Assembly (NCBI RefSeq): GCF_000020725.1
Contig: NC_011146.1
Span: 1,859,501 to 1,923,500, forward strand
Length of the DNA: 64,000 nt
Origin: Citrifermentans bemidjiense Bem
Lineage (GTDB): Bacteria > Desulfobacterota > Desulfuromonadia > Geobacterales > Geobacteraceae
Direction of reading: 5' to 3'
This document shows positions 1 to 8,986 of this stretch, one piece after another. The translations under genes and the position numbers were made by a program. The first letter of the stretch is position 1. The number at the start of each line of letters is the position of its first letter. The notes below the pieces were generated by a model. It was given only the letters and a program-made list of their open reading frames with translations. It searched no databases and was not told the DNA's origin.

Positions 1-342
1 CTTTGAATCGTTTAACAGGCGCGGACGACGCGGCTGTGTCAATTGTGTGAAAACCCGCCAGCAGCGGCTCTCTACGGCGTCCTTTTTTCAGTTTACTTCA
101 TACGGCATAAGTGCTATAGACTAAAGCCCTGATAATTAACTCGGGCTTTTAAATAGCTCTGCAGTTACAGCTATTTTTCAAGACTGCACGGCTTGAGCAG
201 ACCGCACTGCACTCTGTTCGGAAAAGCGTTAGGATACGTGCACATTTCATTTACATTAGAAGTTTAACGTGATATATCCGTGCTGCGAAAAGCCTGTCAA
301 TGAACGTCTGAGTCATCTCATGAAGTAGGGGTACGCATAAGC
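1..342. other. Upstream non-coding region before the polysaccharide locus
   Basis: No convincing gene is seen. Two short hairpins followed by T-rich DNA occur: an AAAGCCC/GGGCTTT pair around 123-150, and an AAATAGCT/AGCTATTT pair around 150-178 that runs into TTTTT. Either could be the terminator of a gene lying left of the window. A promoter candidate lies at 250-278. I looked for a GEMM-type cyclic-di-GMP riboswitch and did not find its conserved core. Confidence 0.4.
250..278 (+). promoter_or_regulatory. Candidate sigma-70 promoter of the polysaccharide operon
   Basis: TTTACA (250-255), a 17-bp spacer, then TATATC (273-278). The -35 matches the consensus at 5 of 6 positions and the -10 at 4 of 6. 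It lies about 65 nt upstream of the first ATG and would leave a leader of roughly 58 nt. This is pattern matching only. Confidence 0.45.
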
Positions 343-3201
343 ATGAAGAAAATCCTGCTGTTCGCTGTTTTGCTCGCCTTCCTTTCCAACGCCATAGCCT
401 TCCCCGCCTCACAACCCGAGGCTCAATATTCATCATCTGGAACTTCTGCCAACGCCGGCATGAAAGAGAACGGCTCCATCTTCGGCGCCTCGGACTATTT
501 CAAGCTGCCGGACCCCGAAGATGAGGCTGACACCATCTCCAAACCCCAGATGGACAAGGGGGAGAGGGATTCGCGGCGCCAGCGCGCCCGCGGTGAGGAT
601 GTCGATACCTCACGATACGATGATCGCCAGGAACAAAGTGCGGATGAGATCTCCAGCGACGACACCTACGACAATTCCTACGATAACTCTTTTGACAACT
701 CCTATGACAGCTCCTATGACAACTCCTCTGACAGCTCCTCTGACAGGTCATACGATAGCTCTTACGAGAAACGCTATGAAAAGCCGTACAACGTCAATGA
801 CGGTGAGGCGCTCAAGGAAGACAAGGAGCCTAAGAAGGACAAGGACGGCAAGGAACTAAACGAAGAGAAGAAGCGTTCCGATATTAAGACCGGCAAGGAG
901 CGTGTGAAACGGAGCAAGGTCGCCAGAAAGACCCGCCCGGGGCAGCGCAAGGCGAAGGAGTTGTCCACCCTTGAACGCGCCATGAGCGAAAACCCGGTGA
1001 CGGCTGACAAGGCGAAGCCTGAGCCCTATGGCAATAAACAGCTGATCCAGTTCGGCTACAACTTCTTCAAGTCCAAGGAAGATCCCTTCGCTTCACAGAC
1101 AGACGTTCCGGTCGGCCCCGACTACATCATCGGTGCGGGCGACCGTCTGATCCTGACCGTATGGGGAAGCCTCAACGGCACCTACAAGCTCGACGTTAGC
1201 CGCAGCGGAGATATCGTCATCCCCAAAGTGGGCGCTGTCAAAGTCGGCGGACAGAGCTACGGACAGCTTCCTGCGCTGCTCAAAAACCACATCGCTCGCA
1301 TCTACAAAGACTTCGAATTGAACGTCAACATGGGGCAGCTCAGGCTGGTCAAGGTTTACGTGGTGGGCGAAGTTGCCTCTCCCGGCGACTACAACATAAG
1401 CTCCCTTTCCACCCTCATCGGTGCCCTTTCCGAGGCCGGCGGCCCCACCAAGAACGGCAGTCTCAGGAACATCCAGATCAACAGGAACGGCAAGCTCCTC
1501 GAAACGGTGGACCTCTACGATTTCTTCCTCAAAGGGGACAAAGGGAAAGACATCCGGCTGCAGCCGGGCGACACCGTGCTTGTCCCTGTGATAGGGAAGG
1601 TAGCGGGGGTCGCGGGCAACGTGCGCCGCCCGGGCATCTACGAGTTGAAGGGACAAACGACGCTGAAGGATCTGCTGGCGCTCGCCGGGGGGATCAACTC
1701 CATAGGCTACCTGCAGCGGGTCCAGTTGTACCGGGTCCAGGCGCACGACAAGAAGGTCGTCACCGACGTCAACCTCGATGTAATCGGCAAGACTTCCGAA
1801 GATATCACCGCTGCAGTCCCGGTCCAGGACCTCGACTTGGTCAAAGTACTCTCCATCGACCGGGTGCTGCGTGGCTACGTGCGCCTGGAAGGGCACGTGG
1901 TCCGGCCTGGCGATTACGCGCTGAAGCCGGGTATGAAGATCAGCTCCCTGGTGCAGAAAGATAGCCTGCTCCCCGAGTACCACGCGGCCACTGGCCAGAT
2001 CATCAGGCTTTTTGCCCCCGACCTGCACCCCGAGGTGGTCCCGTTCGACGTCTCCCGTGCCATGGCGGGGGAGGCGGGGCAGGACCTGGAACTGAAGGAG
2101 TTCGACCGGGTGAAGATCTTCTCCAAGCGCGAAATGGAGGAGGTCCCCGTGGTCAAGGTGAGCGGAGAGGTGAAGCGCCCCGGACCCGTCCGCTACATGG
2201 AGAACATGACGGTGCGCGACCTGCTGACTCAGGCCGGCAACGTGAAGCTCTCAGCCTACCTGAAGAACGCCGAAATCACCAGGATCAAGCGTACCGGCGA
2301 CGCCGTCACCTCGTTCACCATCACAGTGGATCTGGAAAAAGCCATGGCAGGCGGCGAAGCGAACATCAAGCTGTCTCCTTTCGACGAGCTGACCGTACGG
2401 CGCATACCCAACTGGGCCGAGGCGAAGGAGCGCTACGTAACGCTCAAAGGGGAATTCGTTTTCCCGGGCACCTATCCCATCTCGAAAGGGGAGCGGCTCA
2501 GTTCCGTCATTGCAAGAGCCGGCGGCTTCACCGATCGGGCCTACCTCAAGGGGACTCGCTTTACCCGGGAGAGCGCCAGGAAACTGCAGCAGCAGCGCAT
2601 GGACGAGTCGCTGGCCAAGGCACAGGAAAACATCATCAAGCTCCAGACCAACATGTCGCAGACAGCATCCTCCGCCGAGGAAGTGGCCAGCTCGAAGACC
2701 ACCCTGGAAGGGCTGATGCAGAGCGTCGAGATTCTGAAGCAGAAGAAGGCCGAAGGGCGTGTGCTGATTGAGATAGCCTCACTGAAGGAGCTTGAGGGGA
2801 GCAATTACGACGTCGAGTTGCAAGGCGGGGACAAACTGAGCATTCCTAGCGACCCCGGCGGCATCAACGTAATCGGTGACGTCTATAACCAGAACACCAT
2901 CGTGGCGCAGAAGGGGCGTAGCGTCGAGTGGTATCTGAAACAGGTTGGTGGCGCGACCGCAGATGCGGATACCGACGGTATTTATGTCGTGAAGGTGGAC
3001 GGTTCGGTCACAAGCCAGGCCAACTCCACGAAATTCTTGTTCTACAACTCCTTCTGGGGCAAGCCGCTTGATTCCGGGGACACCATCATCGTACCAAGGC
3101 AGTACGAGAAGACCGCCTACCTTAGGAATATGAAGGACATTGCCACCATCATAGGTAACATAGCTGTAATGGCCGGTGTGTTGGTGGCTGCAGGCCTTTA
3201 G
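343..3201 (+). CDS. Large Wza-like polysaccharide export protein with multiple SLBB domains
   Basis: Probable outer-membrane polysaccharide export channel. Residues 1-19 form a signal peptide (MKKILLFAVLLAFLSNAIA). Residues about 85-220 are low-complexity: Asp/Ser/Tyr/Asn repeats followed by a Lys/Glu/Arg-rich stretch. The poly-export domain begins near residue 258 (GPDYIIGAGDRL), and several SLBB-type beta-grasp repeats follow, each with a V.G.V..PG.Y pattern. A short coiled coil lies near 750-800, and a hydrophobic C-terminal segment covers the last 20 residues. At 952 aa it is far longer than E. coli Wza (about 380 aa), but large multi-SLBB exporters are known. It has no lipobox cysteine. 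AGGGG lies 11 nt before the ATG. It is the first gene of the operon, followed by the Wzz-like gene. Confidence 0.88.
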   Translation: MKKILLFAVLLAFLSNAIAFPASQPEAQYSSSGTSANAGMKENGSIFGASDYFKLPDPEDEADTISKPQMDKGERDSRRQRARGEDVDTSRYDDRQEQSADEISSDDTYDNSYDNSFDNSYDSSYDNSSDSSSDRSYDSSYEKRYEKPYNVNDGEALKEDKEPKKDKDGKELNEEKKRSDIKTGKERVKRSKVARKTRPGQRKAKELSTLERAMSENPVTADKAKPEPYGNKQLIQFGYNFFKSKEDPFASQTDVPVGPDYIIGAGDRLILTVWGSLNGTYKLDVSRSGDIVIPKVGAVKVGGQSYGQLPALLKNHIARIYKDFELNVNMGQLRLVKVYVVGEVASPGDYNISSLSTLIGALSEAGGPTKNGSLRNIQINRNGKLLETVDLYDFFLKGDKGKDIRLQPGDTVLVPVIGKVAGVAGNVRRPGIYELKGQTTLKDLLALAGGINSIGYLQRVQLYRVQAHDKKVVTDVNLDVIGKTSEDITAAVPVQDLDLVKVLSIDRVLRGYVRLEGHVVRPGDYALKPGMKISSLVQKDSLLPEYHAATGQIIRLFAPDLHPEVVPFDVSRAMAGEAGQDLELKEFDRVKIFSKREMEEVPVVKVSGEVKRPGPVRYMENMTVRDLLTQAGNVKLSAYLKNAEITRIKRTGDAVTSFTITVDLEKAMAGGEANIKLSPFDELTVRRIPNWAEAKERYVTLKGEFVFPGTYPISKGERLSSVIARAGGFTDRAYLKGTRFTRESARKLQQQRMDESLAKAQENIIKLQTNMSQTASSAEEVASSKTTLEGLMQSVEILKQKKAEGRVLIEIASLKELEGSNYDVELQGGDKLSIPSDPGGINVIGDVYNQNTIVAQKGRSVEWYLKQVGGATADADTDGIYVVKVDGSVTSQANSTKFLFYNSFWGKPLDSGDTIIVPRQYEKTAYLRNMKDIATIIGNIAVMAGVLVAAGL

Positions 3202-3310
3202 GCTGGTAATTCCTTTAGTTGTGTCGCGTCCGGGAGCGGGCATCGCAGATTTACCACCTTACTAACTGGATTTCGCGCTTTCCGGCGCAGGAGCAACTCG
3301 AAGGAAGCCC

Positions 3311-4498
3311 ATGACAGAGAACCAGAATCAGGCTGACATTGATGTAGAGGAACAGATTAATCTGCTCGAACTTTTACAGATTATCGCGAAACGAAAGATG
3401 TTTATCATCAAGATGTGCACATTCGCGGTCGTCGCATCTGTTGCTTACAGCTTCACTCTCCCCAATATCTATTCCGCAACTGCCAAGGTGTTGCCGCCAC
3501 AGAAAGAAACGGCCGGCGGGCTTTCTGCAATGTTGGGACAGGTCGGTGGCATAGCTGGTCTCGCACCGGGTGGCCTTGGTTCTGGTACCGAACTCTACCT
3601 TGGCCTTCTGAGAAGTAGATCTGTGGCGGACGAGGTTGTGCGGCGTCTTGACCTTACTGCATATTATAAAACCAAGGATGCCGAATTGGCTAGGAGAGGC
3701 CTAGAAGCGACCGTGCGTATGCAGACCGGCAAGGACGGTATCATTAACATCACGGCCGATGATAAGGATCCGAAGATGGCGGCTCGCGTCGCAAACATGT
3801 ATGTTGAGGAGCTTGGCAGGACTTCGGTGAGGCTTAACCTATCCAAGGCAGGCTCTGAAAGAGCATTTCTCGAAAAACGGCTGGAATTGGTAAAGGGAGA
3901 ACTGAAGAAGGCTGAAGATGAAATCAAAGCATTCTCCCAGCAAAACAGCATAGTACAGGTTGACTCGCAGGCCAAGGCAAGCATCGAAGGGATAGCACGG
4001 CTAAAGGCTGAACTGGCGACTAAGGAAGTTCAGTTGGCAGCACTGCGCTCCAGGCAGACAGACGAGAGCCCAGAGGTGCGCTCACTCCTGGCGGGGATCA
4101 AGCGCCTGCAGGCCGAGATGGATAGGATGTCAGGTCCCGGTCTAGGTGGCGAGGGTATTCCGGCGATAGGCAATGTTCCTAGGCTGGGGCTCGAGTATGC
4201 CCGGAAGATGCGTGAGCTCAAGATACAGGAATCTGTCTTTGAGCAACTCACCAAGCAATATGAGATGGCCAAGCTCAGCGAGGCGAAGGATTCTTCAGCG
4301 TTCCAGGTGCTCGACACGGCTGTAGCCCCCTCTGTAAAAAGTAAGCCAAGACGCTCCGCCATTGTCATCACCGCTACCATGGTGGCGGTGGCCGCCTCTC
4401 TGGTGCTGATATTCTTGCAAGAGCACCTGGAAAAGATGAGTGAGGCGGATAGAAAGATCTTGGCCGATATCAAAGGGCGCCTCCTCTCTTTGAGGTAA
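3311..4498 (+). CDS. Wzz/GumC-type polysaccharide chain-length determinant
   Basis: Inner-membrane polysaccharide co-polymerase that would set chain length with the Wzy and Wza-like proteins of this locus. It has the standard layout: a cytoplasmic N-terminus with EEQINLLELLQIIAKRK, TM1 at about residues 37-56, a long periplasmic alpha-helical and coiled-coil region (about 60-345, heptad-rich around 190-250), and TM2 near 348-370. No C-terminal tyrosine-kinase domain is fused and no separate kinase is seen nearby, so this is the kinase-less type. The length of 395 aa suits the family. AAGGAAG precedes the ATG. Confidence 0.88.
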   Translation: MTENQNQADIDVEEQINLLELLQIIAKRKMFIIKMCTFAVVASVAYSFTLPNIYSATAKVLPPQKETAGGLSAMLGQVGGIAGLAPGGLGSGTELYLGLLRSRSVADEVVRRLDLTAYYKTKDAELARRGLEATVRMQTGKDGIINITADDKDPKMAARVANMYVEELGRTSVRLNLSKAGSERAFLEKRLELVKGELKKAEDEIKAFSQQNSIVQVDSQAKASIEGIARLKAELATKEVQLAALRSRQTDESPEVRSLLAGIKRLQAEMDRMSGPGLGGEGIPAIGNVPRLGLEYARKMRELKIQESVFEQLTKQYEMAKLSEAKDSSAFQVLDTAVAPSVKSKPRRSAIVITATMVAVAASLVLIFLQEHLEKMSEADRKILADIKGRLLSLR

Positions 4499-4571
4499 CA
4501 GATTTGACGTCAATGACCTGATATGTCGCTGTGCAGGCTATGGATCGTCTTGCTACGATAGGTGTTGCCTT

Positions 4572-5546
4572 ATGAACTCACATTCCCAAAATGCTGACAT
4601 TCTGTTCGCGACTGTGGTGGTGTCGGTATTCAACGAAGAAGAAGTGCTGCCTGGTTTTTATGATGAACTGAGCCGGGTTCTCGGCCAATTGGGTGCTGCT
4701 GCAGAGGTTATTTTCGTAAACGATGGGAGCAATGACGGTAGTGCTGCGGTTCTTAAGGAACTGGCGAGCTTGGATCCTAGAGTAAAGATCATCAACCTTT
4801 CCCGCAATTACGGCCATGAAGCTGCGATGATCGCCGGCATAGACCACAGCAGGGGCAACCCGGTCATCTGCATGGACGCCGACCTCCAGCACCCGCCTGC
4901 TAAGATAGGCGAGATGCTTGAGCAGTACAGAAACGGCTTCGAGATCGTCTGCATGAAGAGGGTCGCCAGCAACAATCTCTCGCGCTTCGATAAGATGAAA
5001 TCGTTGTTTTTCTATCGCCTGTTAAATCAACTTTCTCCCATGGAGTTCGAAACAGGCGCCTCCGATTTCTTCATGGTATCGAGAAGGGTGGCAAATATCC
5101 TAAAAGTTGAGTTTCGTGAAAGGATCCGTTTCCTTAGGGGGTACGTTCAGACACTCGGATTCCGCAAGTCGGTCATAAGCTACACCGCGAGCGAGCGGGC
5201 GTGCGGCAAAAGCAAGTACACGTTCTCCGATCTCTGCGGCCTTTCCCTCAACGCGTTCTTCAGCTTCAGCAACCTCCCGCTCAGGCTTGGGATAATCACC
5301 GGGTTAATAGTCGGTGGGTTCAGCATCCTGGTCGGCATTTACTCTATAGTGATGAGGTTCATCGGTAACGCGCCGTCAGGGTACACCACCATCGTCGTCC
5401 TTGTCTCGTTCCTGTTCGCCATACAGTTCTTTATCACCGGTATCATCGGTGAGTACATAGGGGTCATCCTGATACAGAGCAGGGAGAGGCCTATCTACCT
5501 AGTCGACTCAATGATGAACATCGCTGAGTGCCATGAAGCTGAATAG
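4572..5546 (+). CDS. DPM1/GtrB-like family 2 glycosyltransferase with two TM helices
   Basis: Likely transfers a sugar from a nucleotide sugar to undecaprenyl phosphate. The N-terminal GT-A domain starts with VVVSVFNEEEVLPGFY, continues through VIFVNDGSNDGS, and has the metal-binding MDADLQHPP motif. C-terminal TM helices lie at about residues 236-262 and 275-305. This is the architecture of GtrB/ArnC/DPM1 enzymes. Its stop overlaps the following methyltransferase start by 14 nt. The polytopic protein at 6306 could use its lipid-linked product in the periplasm. The sugar is unknown. Confidence 0.87.
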   Translation: MNSHSQNADILFATVVVSVFNEEEVLPGFYDELSRVLGQLGAAAEVIFVNDGSNDGSAAVLKELASLDPRVKIINLSRNYGHEAAMIAGIDHSRGNPVICMDADLQHPPAKIGEMLEQYRNGFEIVCMKRVASNNLSRFDKMKSLFFYRLLNQLSPMEFETGASDFFMVSRRVANILKVEFRERIRFLRGYVQTLGFRKSVISYTASERACGKSKYTFSDLCGLSLNAFFSFSNLPLRLGIITGLIVGGFSILVGIYSIVMRFIGNAPSGYTTIVVLVSFLFAIQFFITGIIGEYIGVILIQSRERPIYLVDSMMNIAECHEAE

Positions 5547-6249
5547 GGATGTGACGGTAAGGATAAATTGGTTCCTGGACAATGTCGTTCCGCCGTTTCT
5601 GAGGGACAGCAGGATGTTCATGGGAGTGTTGTTCTGGCTGCTGTTCAGGGACAAGGCTGCACGCTTCCTGGATTTCAAAGAGCAGGCTCCCGGACTGGGA
5701 GAGGCGGGGCTCCGCGCACTTTACAAGGAACTGCGCAATAGCCATCTGGAGCGTGACACAGATCTAAACCGGGAATGCCTGCAACGCATACTCTCCGATA
5801 TCGTAGGGGAAACGGTTCTGGACGTTGGGTGCGGCAGTGGGTACGTTGCACGGAGAATCGCTGAGCTTGGTCTGAAAAAAGTTGCAGGTCTGGATACCAA
5901 TCTCCCGCAAGAAGCGCGATCAGACCAACGCGTGCAGTGGTTGGAGGGGAGCGCGGAGTTCCTTCCTTTTGCCACGGGGGCTGCGGACACAGTGGTCTGT
6001 TCCCACACGTTAGAGCACGTGGTCGACATAGAGAGGGCGGTAGCCGAACTGAGGAGGGTCGCTGCAATGCGTCTGATTGTGGTGGTCCCGATGCAAAGGG
6101 AATATAAGTACACCTTCGACCTGCACCTACACTTCTTTCCCTATCCCTTCAGTCTGCTGAAGCTGATGAAGAACCCGGAAGCCATTTGTGTGGTGATCGG
6201 CAACGACCTTTACTACTGCGAGGAGCGCCAGGGGCAGAACGCCGGCTAA
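5533..6249 (+). CDS. Class I SAM-dependent methyltransferase
   Basis: The Rossmann motif I is VLDVGCGSGYVARRIAEL (residues about 95-112), followed by acidic GLDTN, a motif at EFLPFATGAADTVVCSHTLEHV and VVVP, all typical of the Methyltransf_11 class. The N-terminal 90 residues are a helical extension. It sits between the GtrB-like gene and a membrane protein, overlapping the former, so a role in methylating a sugar of the polysaccharide is inferred. The substrate cannot be read from the sequence. Confidence 0.8.
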   Translation: MKLNRDVTVRINWFLDNVVPPFLRDSRMFMGVLFWLLFRDKAARFLDFKEQAPGLGEAGLRALYKELRNSHLERDTDLNRECLQRILSDIVGETVLDVGCGSGYVARRIAELGLKKVAGLDTNLPQEARSDQRVQWLEGSAEFLPFATGAADTVVCSHTLEHVVDIERAVAELRRVAAMRLIVVVPMQREYKYTFDLHLHFFPYPFSLLKLMKNPEAICVVIGNDLYYCEERQGQNAG

Positions 6250-6305
6250 ACGGTTAGAGCCTCGTACGTGAATGAAATCCGAAGCTGGGGTGCCTAATCG
6301 TCGAG

Positions 6306-7982
6306 TTGAGAAATAAATATCTGCTTCCGGTGCTGTTCGTTGCGTTGCATGCGGTGATACTCGATCCCATGCCGGTCTACCTCGACGATACGGGGTTCCT
6401 CGAGCTATACCGCAAGTTTAGCTGGGATGCATTCTCAGTCTTCAGTTACAACTTCGACACCTATAAGTTCTACCGGGTTTTGGGGTTCGACCTGAATTAC
6501 CTGTATTACAGGTTTTTCGTCGAGCACTTTGATTTTGCTATACTGCTCATTTCGGTGCTGTACTTTGTCGTCCTAGATGGCTATATCCGTACCTTTGGCA
6601 GGATCTATACTGAAGAGACAGGAGATCAAAAAGATAGGAGTGATTTTCAACTACTGTGTTTGATATTGATGCTCTCCTTTCCGTTTTCCTACTACCTCAT
6701 AATCTTTAGATACTCATTCATCGGGCTCGCATCGTACCTGTTCAATCTGCTAGCTATAAGGTATGTCTATGAATGTACATTCAGAAGGTCAGGACTGTTC
6801 CCAGCGTTCCTCGTCGCCGTAACCTATGTTGTGTCGCTGTATCTGTATGAGGCGACGCTTTTGATGCCACTGTACTACGCCGCAGCGAGTTTTCATCTGG
6901 TTGCGGCGAACAGAAAGTACAATCGAAACAGGGCGCTTGCCTGCCTTGCCCTCGTGTCACTTTGCCTGATGGCATATCTGCTAAGCCAGGTCTGGTTCAT
7001 CCAGAACCAGCCAAAGCTGATGAAGGGAGCGGAGATTGTGGCAAACGGCAGCGCAGTGCTGGGCTTGGAAGAGCAACTCATCAGGAAGGCGATGAGCTTG
7101 ATATACTCCTTCAAATGGGCCTTTTATTATTTCGGCGTGAACTTCAGAAGCTACGGCCCACTGCAACTGGCGACGATCCTTGCAATCCCCGTCGCCTGCA
7201 CCGCGATCTTGTGGCGAGTACTGTCAAGGCTGAAGGCTTCCGTCGCCCGAAATACAGCACAGCAGATGGTGGACGGCGCGATCTTCTTCGGGTGCACATT
7301 CGGTCTTTGGTCCTATTACTGGATTTTCGGCAGCAGGTTTACGACTCCTCCGCTCTACGCCCTGTTCCTGCCGGCTCTAGGGTTGTCCCTGCTGGCGGTG
7401 GGACTGTTGCTCCGTCACGGGATGGAAGCTACTCGCAATGTTCTCCTGAGGGGGGGGATGTGCGGGGTTATACTGTTTTTCTTTACCGCGAACCTCATTT
7501 CTTTTCTCTCGGCGCGGATGAGCATTGAGCAGTCGCTCCGCGAGGCCCGCACTGTTGCAGCAAGGGTTGGCGAAATACTGAAAAGCGGCGAAGGTAGATA
7601 CGACAGCCTCGTGATTACTAGACGGTCCAGGCGCGATGCCTATGCCCGGTACATCGCACACTTCGATTCCCACCTTAAATACTATCTTTCCAGGGCGGCT
7701 TCAGGGCACCCCGTGCGGATTGTGGTTGATGGCCGGGTCTTGTGCAACGGGCGTAGTGCCGCAGAAGGGACCGGGGAAGAACTGGTGGTAAGACTCGAGT
7801 ACGATCCAGTGCATAACGGTCTGGTCCGACAGAAAGGTGATAGTAACTTTCGCACACCCGACAAGTCTGGCTCGGATCCGTGCCAGGTGTCCATGCTTGA
7901 CTACGTCCTCTACTACGATGCTACGGCGGGGGGGATCGTTTTCCGTAGAGTGCCTAAGCAGTTCCCAGAAGCAAATGGGTAA
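6306..7982 (+). CDS. Polytopic membrane protein, possible GT-C glycosyltransferase
   Basis: A protein of 558 aa with about ten or more hydrophobic segments. An acidic pair (YLDDTGF, residues about 24-30) follows the first membrane segment, as in many GT-C transferases that use polyprenyl-phosphate sugars. The C-terminal 140 residues are soluble. The predicted start is TTG at 6306, with only a weak ribosome-binding site. The upstream GtrB-like gene suggests that the two make and use a lipid-linked sugar, as in serotype-converting gtr clusters. No GtrA-type flippase is seen. The family assignment is tentative. Confidence 0.6.
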   Translation: MRNKYLLPVLFVALHAVILDPMPVYLDDTGFLELYRKFSWDAFSVFSYNFDTYKFYRVLGFDLNYLYYRFFVEHFDFAILLISVLYFVVLDGYIRTFGRIYTEETGDQKDRSDFQLLCLILMLSFPFSYYLIIFRYSFIGLASYLFNLLAIRYVYECTFRRSGLFPAFLVAVTYVVSLYLYEATLLMPLYYAAASFHLVAANRKYNRNRALACLALVSLCLMAYLLSQVWFIQNQPKLMKGAEIVANGSAVLGLEEQLIRKAMSLIYSFKWAFYYFGVNFRSYGPLQLATILAIPVACTAILWRVLSRLKASVARNTAQQMVDGAIFFGCTFGLWSYYWIFGSRFTTPPLYALFLPALGLSLLAVGLLLRHGMEATRNVLLRGGMCGVILFFFTANLISFLSARMSIEQSLREARTVAARVGEILKSGEGRYDSLVITRRSRRDAYARYIAHFDSHLKYYLSRAASGHPVRIVVDGRVLCNGRSAAEGTGEELVVRLEYDPVHNGLVRQKGDSNFRTPDKSGSDPCQVSMLDYVLYYDATAGGIVFRRVPKQFPEANG

Positions 7983-8053
7983 CGGGTAAGGTTGGAACTT
8001 CTTCTGTCCTTCGGTCGAGTTACCCGTGCCGTGATCAGTCATGGAGGGAAAAA

Positions 8054-8986
8054 ATGAAATATTTTGTACATGATAAGGCGTTGGTTGAGTCTTCGAAGAT
8101 AGGAAACAACACTCGTGTATGGGCTTTTGCCCACATACTACCGGGTGCCACGGTGGGGTCGGAATGCAACATCTGCGACAACGTGTTCATCGAAAATGAC
8201 GTAGTTCTCGGCGAGAGGGTGACCGTCAAGTGCGGTGTGCAACTCTGGGATGGGGTGGTGCTTGAGGACGATGTCTTTGTCGGTCCCAACGCTACCTTTA
8301 CCAACGACCTTTTCCCCCGCAGCAAAAAGTACCCTGAGCAATTCGCAAAGACCATAGTGCGCCAAGGGGCCTCCATAGGCGCGAATGCCACCATCCTCGC
8401 CGGAGTCTGCATCGGGAAGAACGCCATGGTGGGCGCTGGCGCCGTGGTCACGAAGAATGTCCCTCCCAACGCCATAGTCGTCGGCAACCCCGCTCGCATC
8501 CACGGTTACGTCACCAGTAAGCCCGCCGCCGCAAGTGTTCCTCAGAAGAGCCCATCCCAGATGCCGGAGGAATTCAAGAGCCTCACCGGCACGACGTTGC
8601 ACCGAATGCCGATCATCACCGACATGCGTGGCAGCCTCTCCTCCGGCGAGTTGGCAAAGATGCTACCGTTCATACCTAAGCGGTATTTTCTCGTTTTTGA
8701 CGTCCCCAATAAGGAGGTCCGGGGAGAGCACTCCCATAAACAGTTGCACCAGTTCCTAGTCTGCGTCAAGGGGGCATGCTCACTACTTGTAGACGATTCG
8801 GTTCACAGAGAGGAGATCCTGCTCAATTCCCCAAATATCGGAGCCCACATCCCTCCGATGGTCTGGGGGGTGCAGTACAACTTCTCCCCTGACGCGGTCC
8901 TTATGGTACTTGCCTCCGACGCATACGATCCCGATGACTACGTCAGAAACTACGACGATTTCTTGGCCATGAGGGGAGCAGTATGA
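8054..8986 (+). CDS. Bifunctional acetyltransferase / dTDP-sugar 3,4-ketoisomerase (WxcM/FdtD-like fusion)
   Basis: Residues 1-165 form a left-handed beta-helix acetyltransferase (hexapeptides such as [19 protein letters not shown] and [14 protein letters not shown]). Residues about 180-310 form a WxcM-like cupin ([10 protein letters not shown], then [21 protein letters not shown] with cupin histidines). Characterised fusions of this type (Shewanella FdtD, Xanthomonas WxcM) convert dTDP-4-keto-6-deoxyglucose to a 3-keto sugar and later N-acetylate the 3-amino product. The DegT aminotransferase that acts between these two steps follows with an ATGA overlap. RmlA/RmlB are not in the window. GGAGGG precedes the ATG. 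Confidence 0.87.
   Translation: MKYFVHDKALVESSKIGNNTRVWAFAHILPGATVGSECNICDNVFIENDVVLGERVTVKCGVQLWDGVVLEDDVFVGPNATFTNDLFPRSKKYPEQFAKTIVRQGASIGANATILAGVCIGKNAMVGAGAVVTKNVPPNAIVVGNPARIHGYVTSKPAAASVPQKSPSQMPEEFKSLTGTTLHRMPIITDMRGSLSSGELAKMLPFIPKRYFLVFDVPNKEVRGEHSHKQLHQFLVCVKGACSLLVDDSVHREEILLNSPNIGAHIPPMVWGVQYNFSPDAVLMVLASDAYDPDDYVRNYDDFLAMRGAV

Noticed and set aside
1093-2028. Long - strand open frame of 311 codons inside the Wza-like gene
   Set aside because: It is antisense to a clear SLBB protein; such frames are common in GC-rich genes. No ribosome-binding site or family features were found.
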